This document shows, one piece after another, positions 1 through 6,532 of a stretch of 14,659 nucleotides of DNA. The notes below the pieces were generated by a model. The model was not told the DNA's origin. It did no database searches and saw only the letters and a list, made by a program, of their open reading frames with translations. This DNA is from an uncultured bacterium (lineage in GTDB: Bacteria; Actinomycetota; Actinomycetes; S36-B12): positions 1-14,659 of the forward strand of contig CAJAKT010000504.1 in the NCBI GenBank assembly GCA_903940375.1, given 5' to 3'. Positions within the stretch are counted from its first letter, which is position 1. Every line of letters starts with the position of its first letter. Position numbers and translations under genes: made by a program.

Positions 1-250
1 GGTCTTCGCCGCGTGCATTTCCCCCACAAGCCGCCGCTCAACGGGGGTGGACGAGGGCGGCGAGGGCGGCCGTCAGGCCGCCGGCCGCCGCCGCACCGGC
101 ATCCGCACCCGCACCCGCACCTTCAGCCTCTGACCACCAAGTTGAGTGGCGGGTCGTGGGGGTCTTGGCCGCGTGGATTTCCCCCACAAGCCGCCGCTCA
201 ACGGGGGTGGACGAGGGCGGCGAGGGCGGCCGTCAGGCCGCCGGCCGCCG
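1..250. repeat. Near-exact 90-bp direct repeat, period 160 bp, at the 3' end of the leftward operon
   Basis: Positions 1-90 and 161-250 align without gaps and differ at only two bases (7 versus 167, 16 versus 176). Each copy carries the last 13 codons and TGA of the DUF1638 gene (stop at 198-200, duplicate stop at 38-40, minus strand) plus 37 bp beyond the stop. The 70 bp between copies are a Gly/Ala-coding GC run (91-121) and about 40 bp of unrelated sequence. Because 160 is not a multiple of three, the distal copy lies in another frame and reads as an orphan tail ending GLTAALAALVHPR. The left copy touches the window edge, so the array may continue. No other gene is visible in 1-197. Each copy has a CCCCC/GGGGG inverted repeat (181-185 and 203-207, 17-nt loop), too weak to call a terminator. 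Confidence 0.85.
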
Positions 251-932
251 CACCCGCGCCCGCGCCTGCACCAGCGCCTTTGCCCGCGCGGTCAGCCGTC
301 AGGCCGCCGGCCGCCGCACCCGCGCCTGCACCCGCGCCTTTGCCAGCGCGGTCAGCCGCCAGGCCGCCGACATCGCGGACCTGCAGGGGCAGGCCTATGC
401 GCTCCGCCGCCCGCGTGGCCGCACGTTCGAGGTCGGGGGTGCGCCGGCTCGCCAGCCACACCACGCGCGTGTAGTGCCGGAAGTAGTCCGGCAGCAGTTC
501 CGGGTGCCGGTCCAGGCCGAGCTCGCGCCAGACGAGGCGCTCGAAGCCGGCGGCGAGGAAGTCCGTGAGGAAGTAGGTGCCTGGCTCGGCGGCCGACAGC
601 TCGGCAATCACATCGGCACCGGCGTAGACGTCGTAGCAGTGCGACCCAGGCAGTCGGATCAGCCCCAGCCGATCGCAGAGCTCGTCCAACGCGCCGTACG
701 TGCCGCAGTCCGCGTAGCCGATGGCGATGCGCTCGTATCGCGAGGCAAGAGTGCCGATCTGTCCCTCCACGGCCGGTGCGATCTGCTCGGGACGGTTGTG
801 CAGCAGCGGCGGCAGCGGGTGGATGTCGACGGCCCAGCCCTGTTGCTCGCAGATCATCGAGATGTCGACGCTGAGTGCACCGCACGCGATGATCGCGATG
901 CGCGCGTCGTCAGACGGGGAAGGCAAGCTCAT
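198..932 (-). CDS. DUF1638 domain protein with Gly/Ala repeat tail
   Basis: This is the last gene of the leftward operon, 244 residues from the ATG at 932. An in-frame ATG at 1010 would add 26 low-complexity residues and deepen the overlap with the upstream gene, so it was not chosen. Residues 11-188 resemble DUF1638, with the family-like signatures ACGAL (Cys17), LLHNRPE (44-49), GYADCGTYG (Cys76) and GSHCYD (Cys99), then FLTDFLAAGFE. Function is unknown. From memory the family recurs beside MttB/MttC methyltransferase genes in bacteria and archaea, so a role in corrinoid methyl transfer is an inference from neighbours. The conserved Cys and His suggest a metal or cofactor site. Residues 191-244 are an odd Gly/Ala tail built from 20-22-residue repeats, probably not part of the fold. 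It overlaps the reactivase gene by 23 bp. Confidence 0.8.
   Translation of the reverse strand: MSLPSPSDDARIAIIACGALSVDISMICEQQGWAVDIHPLPPLLHNRPEQIAPAVEGQIGTLASRYERIAIGYADCGTYGALDELCDRLGLIRLPGSHCYDVYAGADVIAELSAAEPGTYFLTDFLAAGFERLVWRELGLDRHPELLPDYFRHYTRVVWLASRRTPDLERAATRAAERIGLPLQVRDVGGLAADRAGKGAGAGAGAAAGGLTADRAGKGAGAGAGAGAAAGGLTAALAALVHPR
231..357. repeat. In-frame 66/60-bp tandem repeat encoding a Gly/Ala-rich tail
   Basis: Two tandem units, 231-297 (about 66 bp) and 298-357 (60 bp), begin with the same GTCAGGCCGCCGGCCGCCGC and end at GCGCGGTCAGCC. They differ by a 6-bp insertion and a few substitutions. A degenerate partial unit follows at 358-371 and a partial one precedes. The unit lengths are multiples of three, so the DUF1638 reading frame is kept, giving repeats of about 20-22 residues of the form GGLTADRAGKGAGAGAG. 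This is coding expansion and not CRISPR: there are no unique spacers. Confidence 0.85.
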
Positions 933-2775
933 CGACGAAGCGATCGTTGAAGTCGGCGCGATCGGAGAGCTCGAGGTATTCGATCTCTCGGATGAGTGCG
1001 GCGGCACCATGGCGTTCGGGACCGGAGAGCAGCGACATCTTCGCCCCTTCGCCCGCCACGTTTCCGGCGCTCACGATGCGCAGCACGGGGATGCTGGGCA
1101 CGAGTCCGATCGCCACCGCGTTGCGCGCCGAGAGGTACGTGCCGAACGAGCCGGCCAGCAGGACCTGCTGGATGTCGGACGGATCGGCGCCGAACTCCTC
1201 GACGAGCAGCTTCCAGCCGGTCGAGATGGCCGCCTTGGCGAACTGCAGCTCGCGGACGTCACGCTGGCTCAGGTAGACCGCCTCGTGCTCGTCGGTCTCG
1301 GCCGCGAGCACGAAGATCCGCTCGCCGTTCAGTTCCGTCAGCCGTGGCGCAAGCAGCGGAAGGCGCTCGGCCGCCGTCTCCTCGGGGATGAATCGGCCGC
1401 TTGCGTCGATGATGCCAACACGAGCGAGCTCGGCAACCGCGTCAACGAGGCCCGATCCGCACAGGCCGACGGGATGGACGTCACCGATGACCTGCAGATG
1501 GACGCCCGCGTCATCGATCGTGATGACCTCGATGGCCCCGGGTGCCGCGCGCATGCCGCACTTGATGGACGCTGCTTCGAAGGCGGGACCGGCGGGAGCG
1601 GCCGTGGCCATCAGTCGCTCGCCATCACCGAGGACGATCTCGCAGTTCGTGCCGATATCGATGAACAGCCGCAGGCGTTTGTCGCGGTCCATGCCGGTGG
1701 CGAGGGCGCCCGCGATGATGTCGCCGCCGACGTAGGCGCCCAGCGCCGGGAACAGGAATGCCCGCGCGCGCGGGTTCAGGACGAAGCCGAGCTCGCTGGC
1801 GAGCATGGTCGGATAGGTCTCGGTGGCCAGGATGAAGGGTGCGACGCCGAGCGGCTCCGGGTCGATGCCGAGTGCGATCTGCGTCATGGTTGCGTTGCCA
1901 GCGATGGCGACCTCGTAGATCTCGTTCGGGTCGATGTCGGCCTCGGCGCACACCTCAGCGGCGAGCTCGGCGAGCGTCTCGTGCGCGAGCTGCTGCAGCT
2001 TGTCGAGCGCATTCGGGTCGAGCATGGTTGCGCTGATGCGGCTGATGACGTCGGCACCGAACGGCTGCTGCTTGTTGAGCATCGACGCCACGGCAAGGGG
2101 CGTGCCCGTCGACAGGTCGAGCAGAGTGGCCACGACAGTGGTCGTGCCGAGGTCGCAGGCGATCCCGAAGAGTCGATCGGACGTGTCGCCGGGCTCGACT
2201 GCCACGAGCATGTCGTCGACGACGACGGCAGTCACGTCGAAGTTGTTCGCGCGCAGTATTCGCGGCAGGTCCCGCAGGACGTGCGGGTCGATGTTCTCCG
2301 TCAGGTCGGTGATCTCGTCAAGGACGCGCCGCGAATCGGGACGCTGGTCGGTGAGGGTGGGATCCGGCATCGTGATGTGGCGCTTGACGACGGACGGTCG
2401 CAGGATCACCTGACGGCCGACGCCGACGGTCGCTGCCTTCGGGCGGGTGGTCAGCGGCGGGACATGGATGCGCAGGTCGCACGTGGCATTGGCTATGCAG
2501 GCGAGCCGCCAGCCGTCGGCAAGATCGTCGGCGCTGAAGGCCCGGGAGTCCAGTCGGCCGACCGGCACGCTTCCCTCGAGCACCTGCACCTTGCACTTCT
2601 TGCACGTGCCGTGACCACCGCATGTGGAGTCGATCGCGATGCCGTTCCAGCTGGCGGCATCGAACACGGACACGCCGGTGGGAACGCGAACGCTCTTGCC
2701 GGACGGCTCGAAACTGAGATCGACGCGGGCGACGGTCGGGGGGTGGAGCTCGGTGGACTCGTGCTGGGGGTCCAT
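910..2775 (-). CDS. Ferredoxin/ASKHA-domain corrinoid activation protein (RACE/RamA-like)
   Basis: Predicted ATP-dependent reductive reactivator that returns inactive Co(II) corrinoid protein to Co(I). The 621-residue protein starts at the ATG at 2775, preceded by GGGAG. A longer frame from 2862 would run into the upstream gene. The N-terminus is a plant-type [2Fe-2S] ferredoxin domain with Cys52, Cys58 and Cys61 in STCGGHGTCKKC and Cys93 in LACIANATC. After a linker comes a DUF4445/ASKHA ATPase-like region with two phosphate-loop motifs, ACDLGTTT and FIDIGTNCE, then GCGL-like Gly motifs such as VGLCGSGLVDA and LAGSFGTYLS. This order matches bacterial reductive activators of corrinoid enzymes and not methanogen RamA, which carries C-terminal 4Fe-4S motifs. 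The gene starts 16 bp after the methyltransferase stop. The electron donor is not in the window. Confidence 0.9.
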   Translation of the reverse strand: MDPQHESTELHPPTVARVDLSFEPSGKSVRVPTGVSVFDAASWNGIAIDSTCGGHGTCKKCKVQVLEGSVPVGRLDSRAFSADDLADGWRLACIANATCDLRIHVPPLTTRPKAATVGVGRQVILRPSVVKRHITMPDPTLTDQRPDSRRVLDEITDLTENIDPHVLRDLPRILRANNFDVTAVVVDDMLVAVEPGDTSDRLFGIACDLGTTTVVATLLDLSTGTPLAVASMLNKQQPFGADVISRISATMLDPNALDKLQQLAHETLAELAAEVCAEADIDPNEIYEVAIAGNATMTQIALGIDPEPLGVAPFILATETYPTMLASELGFVLNPRARAFLFPALGAYVGGDIIAGALATGMDRDKRLRLFIDIGTNCEIVLGDGERLMATAAPAGPAFEAASIKCGMRAAPGAIEVITIDDAGVHLQVIGDVHPVGLCGSGLVDAVAELARVGIIDASGRFIPEETAAERLPLLAPRLTELNGERIFVLAAETDEHEAVYLSQRDVRELQFAKAAISTGWKLLVEEFGADPSDIQQVLLAGSFGTYLSARNAVAIGLVPSIPVLRIVSAGNVAGEGAKMSLLSGPERHGAAALIREIEYLELSDRADFNDRFVDELAFPV

Positions 2776-2791
2776 CAGGGTGTTGTGCTCC

Positions 2792-3661
2792 CTATTCGGC
2801 TGCGGCGGCAGCGGCCTGGCGTGCGCGGTGTGCGGCGATCCAGTTGGCGCCCCACTCATCATTGCCGTTCATGAGATCGGCCGCCCGGACGGCAGTGACG
2901 ATCTGCGCCGTGCGTGAGTCCATGATCGCACTGGTGAGGCCGGCCGCCATCGCCATCGGCAGGAACACCGAGTTGAGGGTGTGCCGGTCGGGCATGCCGA
3001 AGGAGACATTTGAGGCGCCGAGCGTCATGTTGACGCCGACGTGCTCCTTGATCAGCCGGATGGTCTCCAGCGTGCGCACGACCATGGTCGAGTCCGCGCC
3101 GATGGGCATGGCGAGCGGATCGATGACGATGTCCTCGATCGGGATGCCGTACTTCGTCGTGGCGTAGTCGACGATCACCTTGGTGAGCTCGAGCCGTCGC
3201 TCGGGCTCCTCGGGGATCTCGAACTCGTCATTCGGCAGGGCGATGATCGCTGCGCCGTACTTCTTGACCAGCGGCAGGATGAGATCCATCCGCTCGGTCT
3301 CGGCGGTGATCGAGTTGACGAGGGCCTTGCCCTGGTACACAGACAGGCCCGCCTCAAGCGCCTCGACGACGGACGAGTCAATGCACAGTGGCAGGTCGGT
3401 GAGCTGCTGGATGAGGGTGACGGCGGCGGCGAGGGCCTCCGGCTCGTCGATCATGGGCGCGCCCATGTTGACGTCGAGCATGGTTGCGCCGCCGGCGACC
3501 TGTGCGAGCACGTCAGCCTCGATCGCCGAGTAGTCACCGGCGCGGAGCTGCTCCTGGAACTTCTTACGGCCCGTGGGGTTGATGCGCTCGCCGATGATGC
3601 AGAACGGCTGGTCGTGACCGATGGTGATCGTCTTGGTCGCCGAACTAAGCACTGTGTGCAT
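2792..3661 (-). CDS. mtgA: Methyltetrahydrofolate:corrinoid methyltransferase (pterin-binding, MtgA/AcsE-like)
   Basis: Likely moves the methyl group between methyl-corrinoid protein (MttC) and tetrahydrofolate, here probably making methyl-THF. It has 289 residues, about the normal size for this family, and is a single pterin-binding TIM barrel. Visible family motifs are IIGERINPTGRKKF (residues 22-35), GGATMLDVNMGAP (57-69), LCIDSS (92-97), ALVNSI, the loop VIDPLAMPIG and TLGASNVSFGMPDR, which together set it apart from true dihydropteroate synthase. The ATG at 3661 follows GAGGAG by 4 nt. The start overlaps the end of metF by 17 bp, suggesting translational coupling. The C-terminus is an Ala run. 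A catabolic role follows from the neighbours. MetH-like or acetogenic use is unlikely without the partner genes. Confidence 0.9.
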   Translation of the reverse strand: MHTVLSSATKTITIGHDQPFCIIGERINPTGRKKFQEQLRAGDYSAIEADVLAQVAGGATMLDVNMGAPMIDEPEALAAAVTLIQQLTDLPLCIDSSVVEALEAGLSVYQGKALVNSITAETERMDLILPLVKKYGAAIIALPNDEFEIPEEPERRLELTKVIVDYATTKYGIPIEDIVIDPLAMPIGADSTMVVRTLETIRLIKEHVGVNMTLGASNVSFGMPDRHTLNSVFLPMAMAAGLTSAIMDSRTAQIVTAVRAADLMNGNDEWGANWIAAHRARQAAAAAAE

Positions 3662-4586
3662 GCTGCTCCTCGAAACGTGGGCCGATGGCTAGGTCTTCCG
3701 TGAGTCGTCGAACACTGTCGTCGTGCCGGAAGTCGGTGATGTGGAGTCCGGCAACGCCCGGGATCGAGAGGGCATGCTCGGCAAGCTCGCGGACGAGCTG
3801 GTAGGACTCCTCTTTCGGATCCTCACTTGTCGTGACGCGATCGATCGTGGCCGCAGGGACGCTGATGCCGGGGACGCTCTCGTTCATGAAACTCAGAGCG
3901 CGGGCAGCCTTGGTGAGGCAGACGGTTGGCAGGATGGCCGCGCGCTCAGCCACGCCATTCGCGACGCACGCAGCCATGAAGGCCTCGAGCTGCTCGGGGC
4001 GGTAGTGGATCTGCAACTGCAGGAAGCGGGCGCCGGCATCGACCTTCTTCAGTGCCCGCTCTGCTCGGTACTCCAGCGGGGGAGCCGTGGGGTTCTCGAC
4101 GGCACCGACGAAGAGATGGGGAGCAGTCTTCATCTTCCGGCCCGACAAGTACATCCCCGTGCCCATGATCGTCGCGACCTTGACGAGCTGAGGTCCGTCA
4201 AGGTCATAGACGCGTCGGGCTTCGGGCTCATCCCCGGCCGTGACGTCATCACCGGTGAGCGCGCAGATGTTCTGCACCCCGAACATCGAGACACCGACGA
4301 TGTCGGACTGGATGGCGAGCCGGTTCTTGTCGCGGCACACGACCTGCAGGATCGGGTTGAAGCCGAGCTGGGTCAGGGCGATCGCCATGGCGGTATTGGA
4401 TGCGTGCGCGTGCGCCGCGGGGTTGTCGGTGACGTTGATGGCATCAACCCAGGGCGCGAGCTTCTCTGCGGCGGCGCGAATGTCATCGAGGGTGCCGCCG
4501 TCGAAGGACGGGAACTCGGCGGTGACGACCGGCCGGGTGCGCGTCTGGCACAGCACCTCGAAGGCGTTCGGCGACGTCGGGCTCAT
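3645..4586 (-). CDS. metF: Methylenetetrahydrofolate reductase
   Basis: Interconverts 5-methyl-THF and 5,10-methylene-THF. In this setting it probably runs oxidatively to recover the methyl group taken from a quaternary amine. It has 313 residues and a single FAD-binding TIM barrel. VVTAEFPSFDGG holds Glu24, matching the proton-donor Glu of the family; AINVTDNPAAH follows, and NICALTGDD carries the Asp expected near the flavin. The C-terminal part ends in GLHITDFRHDD. The ATG at 4586 overlaps the metV stop in ATGA form. A longer frame to 4916 would only read through metV in another frame and was discarded. There is no NAD(P)H-specific extension; pairing with MetV resembles the acetogen-type MetVF enzyme, so the electron acceptor is open. 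Confidence 0.92.
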   Translation of the reverse strand: MSPTSPNAFEVLCQTRTRPVVTAEFPSFDGGTLDDIRAAAEKLAPWVDAINVTDNPAAHAHASNTAMAIALTQLGFNPILQVVCRDKNRLAIQSDIVGVSMFGVQNICALTGDDVTAGDEPEARRVYDLDGPQLVKVATIMGTGMYLSGRKMKTAPHLFVGAVENPTAPPLEYRAERALKKVDAGARFLQLQIHYRPEQLEAFMAACVANGVAERAAILPTVCLTKAARALSFMNESVPGISVPAATIDRVTTSEDPKEESYQLVRELAEHALSIPGVAGLHITDFRHDDSVRRLTEDLAIGPRFEEQHAHSA

Positions 4587-4963
4587 GCGTGCGCCTCCGA
4601 GGCAGCCCAGCCGGGCGGGGTCACGCGATCCCGGCCGTTCAGCAGGTTGAGCCAGGACGACTGGCCCTGCAGTGCATTGTTGACCGGCGGCCGGAGGTGA
4701 TCGAACTCCTCGCGCCACGAGCGGGGGAGCAGCGGCATGTGCTGCGAGCGGTCGTGGGCCTTCACCCAGATGCAGCGCATCTCCGGCACGACCTCGCAGT
4801 GGCCGTCCTCGCGCACGCCACCGCAGGGGCCATTGCGGAGAGTCTTCGGGCAGGTCATCGGGCAGGTCATGCCGGTGCTGTGCAGCACGCACTGTCCGCA
4901 CATGCGGCAGTCCCACACGGGCTTCTTCATCCCGTGCTCGATCAGGGGGAGCAGACCGCCCAT
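4583..4963 (-). CDS. metV: MetV-like Cys-rich methylenetetrahydrofolate reductase partner
   Basis: A 126-residue protein matching the MTHFR C-terminal/MetV family, which forms a complex with MetF in acetogens and appears next to it in many methyltransferase clusters. Eight cysteines are clustered: Cys19, Cys22, Cys25, Cys34, Cys38, Cys47, Cys56 and Cys64, in CRMCGQC, TCPMTCPK, NGPCGG and HCEV. They would bind an iron-sulfur cluster and/or zinc and probably carry electrons between MetF and an unknown partner. The ATG at 4963 lies 5 nt after the mttC stop but has no good ribosome binding site. The ATG at 4930, giving MKKPVWDCRMC, is a possible true start with GAGCACGGG just before it. The stop overlaps metF by 4 bp. 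Confidence 0.88.
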   Translation of the reverse strand: MGGLLPLIEHGMKKPVWDCRMCGQCVLHSTGMTCPMTCPKTLRNGPCGGVREDGHCEVVPEMRCIWVKAHDRSQHMPLLPRSWREEFDHLRPPVNNALQGQSSWLNLLNGRDRVTPPGWAASEAHA

Positions 4964-4968
4964 GGCGG

Positions 4969-5634
4969 CTAGGCGTTCACGGATGCGCGACGCTGCGCGA
5001 TGAGGTCCTTGGCGCGACGCACGGCGGTGGCGGCATCGGCCGCGTAGCCGTCGGCTCCGCAGACGTCTGCGTACTCCTGGGTCACGGGGGCCCCGCCGAC
5101 CATGATGATCACCTGGTCGCGCAGGCCTGCCTTCTCGATGGCGTTGATATTGGCCTTGAACATGGGCATCGTCGTCGTGAGGAACGCCGACATGCCGACG
5201 ATGTCGGGCTTGTGCTCCTCGATGCCGGCGATGAACTTCTCCGGCGCAGCCTGGACGCCGATGTCGATGACGTGGAAGCCGGCACCCTCGAGCATGATGT
5301 TGACGAGGTTCTTGCCGATGTCATGCACGTCGCCCTTGACCGTTCCCATGAGGAACGTGCCGACCGTCTCGACGCCTGTCTGGGCGAGCAGCGGACGCAG
5401 GACATCCAGCGCGCCTGACATGGCCCGGCCGGCGATGAGCATCTCGGGCACGAAGTAGTCGCCACGCTCGAAGCGCGCGCCCACCTCCTCGAGCGATGGG
5501 ATAAGCGCCTCGAACAGGATCTGCTCCGGAGTCATCCCGATGGAGAGGCCCTCGTTGGTCAGGTCGAGGACGGCGGGTGCATTGCCGATCATCGTCTCGT
5601 CATACAGGTTCTTGAGGATCTCGTCGGGGGTCAT
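4969..5634 (-). CDS. mttC: Corrinoid (B12-binding) methyl carrier protein, MttC-like
   Basis: Cytoplasmic shuttle that accepts a methyl group on its cobalt from the MttB-type enzyme and hands it to the folate methyltransferase. It has 221 residues, the usual size. Residues 1-88 are the helical cap (B12-binding 2), with MTPEQILFEALIPSLEEVG and RFERGDYFVPEML. Residues 90-215 are the Rossmann B12 domain with GDVHDIGKN, in which His104 is the lower cobalt ligand (DxHxxG), followed by GFHVIDIG and VMVGGAP-like IIMVGGAPVTQ. The ATG at 5634 overlaps the iclR stop as ATGA, with AGGCAGGAG upstream. A longer frame to 5784 lies inside iclR and was discarded. Sequence alone does not fix which methyl donor it serves. 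Confidence 0.93.
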   Translation of the reverse strand: MTPDEILKNLYDETMIGNAPAVLDLTNEGLSIGMTPEQILFEALIPSLEEVGARFERGDYFVPEMLIAGRAMSGALDVLRPLLAQTGVETVGTFLMGTVKGDVHDIGKNLVNIMLEGAGFHVIDIGVQAAPEKFIAGIEEHKPDIVGMSAFLTTTMPMFKANINAIEKAGLRDQVIIMVGGAPVTQEYADVCGADGYAADAATAVRRAKDLIAQRRASVNA

Positions 5635-6404
5635 GCCGCTCCTGCCTTCCGCTGCTTCGTCGATGAGTAGCCGAGTTGTGATGAGAGTGAGCTCGCCTCG
5701 CGGACGAGCAGGTCGCCGATCACAGCAAACCGGTCGCGGCCGATGCGGATGGACGGCCCGGACACGGACAGGGCGGCAACGCACGTTCCGTCGGCTGATC
5801 GCACAGGCGCGGCGATGGCGACGAGGCCCGGCTCGAGCTCGGAGTCGGCGACGGCCCAGCCCTGCTTGCGCACGCGCGTCAGTTCAGCATCGAGGCGGTC
5901 GCGTCCGGCGATCGTCCGGGGGGTGCGGCGCTCCAGGCGTCCGTGGGGGAGCGGCGTGCCCTCCGCAAGGAACACCTTTCCGAGTGCCGTGCAGTGCAGG
6001 GGAACGCGCATGCCGACCCAGTTGACATTGCCCATCAGGAAGGTGGAGTCGACCTGGGCGATCTGCTCGACCTCGTGTCCGACGACGACGGCGATGTTCA
6101 CGGTCTCACCCGTCTGTGCGCTGATCACATCAAGATGGGGAGCAGCGAGGCTGATGAGCTCGTCGTACGGTCGGCTGGCATGTGCGAACCGGGTGAGCAC
6201 GGAGCCGGGGTGCAGCGTCCCGTCGTCGTCGCGGGCGACGAGTCCGTTGTGCTCCAGGCTCGACAGCAGTCGGGAGACCGTGCTCTTGGCAAGGCCGCTC
6301 TCGCGCTGCAGGTCGGTGAACGTCAGCGGCTCCTCGGACTGGAGGACGGTGACGAGAAGGGTGGCCGCTCGGTCGACGGCCTGAGTTCCCGTTGACGCCT
6401 GCAT
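5631..6404 (-). CDS. IclR-family transcriptional regulator
   Basis: A 257-residue regulator of normal IclR length. Residues 8-66 form the winged helix-turn-helix, with LTFTDLQRESGLAKSTVSRL and then SSLEHNGLV. Residues 75-250 are the IclR effector domain, with VNIAVVVG, VPLHCTALGKVFLA, the late GWAVADSELEPGLVAIAAPV and a final SVSGPSIRI. The ATG at 6404 follows GGGAGG by 4 nt. As the first gene of the methyltransferase operon, facing mttB, it very likely binds the GTTCC/GGAAC sites at 6433-6459 and controls both directions, including itself. The effector is unknown; glycine betaine, choline or dimethylglycine are natural candidates. Whether it activates or represses cannot be seen. Confidence 0.92.
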   Translation of the reverse strand: MQASTGTQAVDRAATLLVTVLQSEEPLTFTDLQRESGLAKSTVSRLLSSLEHNGLVARDDDGTLHPGSVLTRFAHASRPYDELISLAAPHLDVISAQTGETVNIAVVVGHEVEQIAQVDSTFLMGNVNWVGMRVPLHCTALGKVFLAEGTPLPHGRLERRTPRTIAGRDRLDAELTRVRKQGWAVADSELEPGLVAIAAPVRSADGTCVAALSVSGPSIRIGRDRFAVIGDLLVREASSLSSQLGYSSTKQRKAGAA

Positions 6405-6432
6405 GCCACCTCCCGATCCGGACCGACTGCGA

Positions 6433-6459
6433 GTTCCGCATTATGGAACACAAGTTCCA
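6433..6459. promoter_or_regulatory. Predicted IclR operator, three half-sites
   Basis: Half-sites GTTCC (6433-6437), GGAAC (6445-6449) and GTTCC (6454-6458) alternate in orientation. TGGAAC-ACAA-GTTCCA (6444-6459) is a perfect inverted repeat with 6-bp arms and a 4-bp spacer, and GTTCCGCATTATGGAAC (6433-6449) is a second one with 5-bp arms. IclR-family boxes are typically TGGAA/TTCCA palindromes, and the site lies between the IclR gene and the divergent mttB. Overlap with the candidate promoter elements of both strands suggests joint control. Confidence 0.75.
6440..6445 (-). promoter_or_regulatory. Candidate -10 element for the leftward operon
   Basis: On the minus strand the six bases read CATAAT, one mismatch from TATAAT, inside the operator. 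Transcription would start near 6433, leaving a leader of about 28 nt that holds the GGGAGG site of iclR. No convincing -35 hexamer is visible 16-18 bp upstream, so this is a weak call and activator dependence is possible. Confidence 0.35.
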
Positions 6460-6468
6460 CGCCGAGTG

Positions 6469-6474
6469 TAGGAT
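6469..6474 (+). promoter_or_regulatory. Candidate -10 element for the mttB operon
   Basis: TAGGAT matches the actinobacterial -10 pattern TAnnnT. The region where the -35 box should lie overlaps the GGAAC half-site at 6445-6449 and does not resemble TTGACA. Transcription would begin near 6481, about 50 nt before the GTG start of mttB. The layout fits regulator-dependent expression. Confidence 0.35.
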
Positions 6475-6532
6475 CGCCAACACGCCCGGTCAACCGCTTC
6501 GGCCTATGCCGACCGACCCGAAGGACGCGCCT

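Noticed and set aside
178..207. Rho-independent terminator after the DUF1638 gene
   Set aside because: The stem is only five C-G pairs with a 17-nt loop containing the stop codon, and there is no U tract.
231..357. CRISPR-like array
   Set aside because: The repeats are in-frame coding tandem units with no unique spacers and no cas genes nearby.
933..1010. N-terminal extension of the DUF1638 protein from the ATG at 1010
   Set aside because: It adds a Ser/Thr/Pro-rich stretch that only reads the reactivase gene in another frame; the conserved domain starts just after the ATG at 932.
721..2874. A 717-codon open frame on the plus strand
   Set aside because: It is antisense to the corrinoid reactivase, which has clear ferredoxin and ASKHA motifs. 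The plus-strand product has no recognisable motif and is a GC-driven shadow.
4587..4916. N-terminal 110-residue extension of metF
   Set aside because: It covers metV in another frame, is Arg/Ala/Pro-rich without motifs, and the ATG at 4586 gives the normal MetF length.
6405..6532. Cobalamin or glycine riboswitch upstream of mttB or mttC
   Set aside because: The gap is short, contains the operator, and shows no B12-box or glycine-aptamer core. No tRNA or other structured RNA was recognised in the window either.
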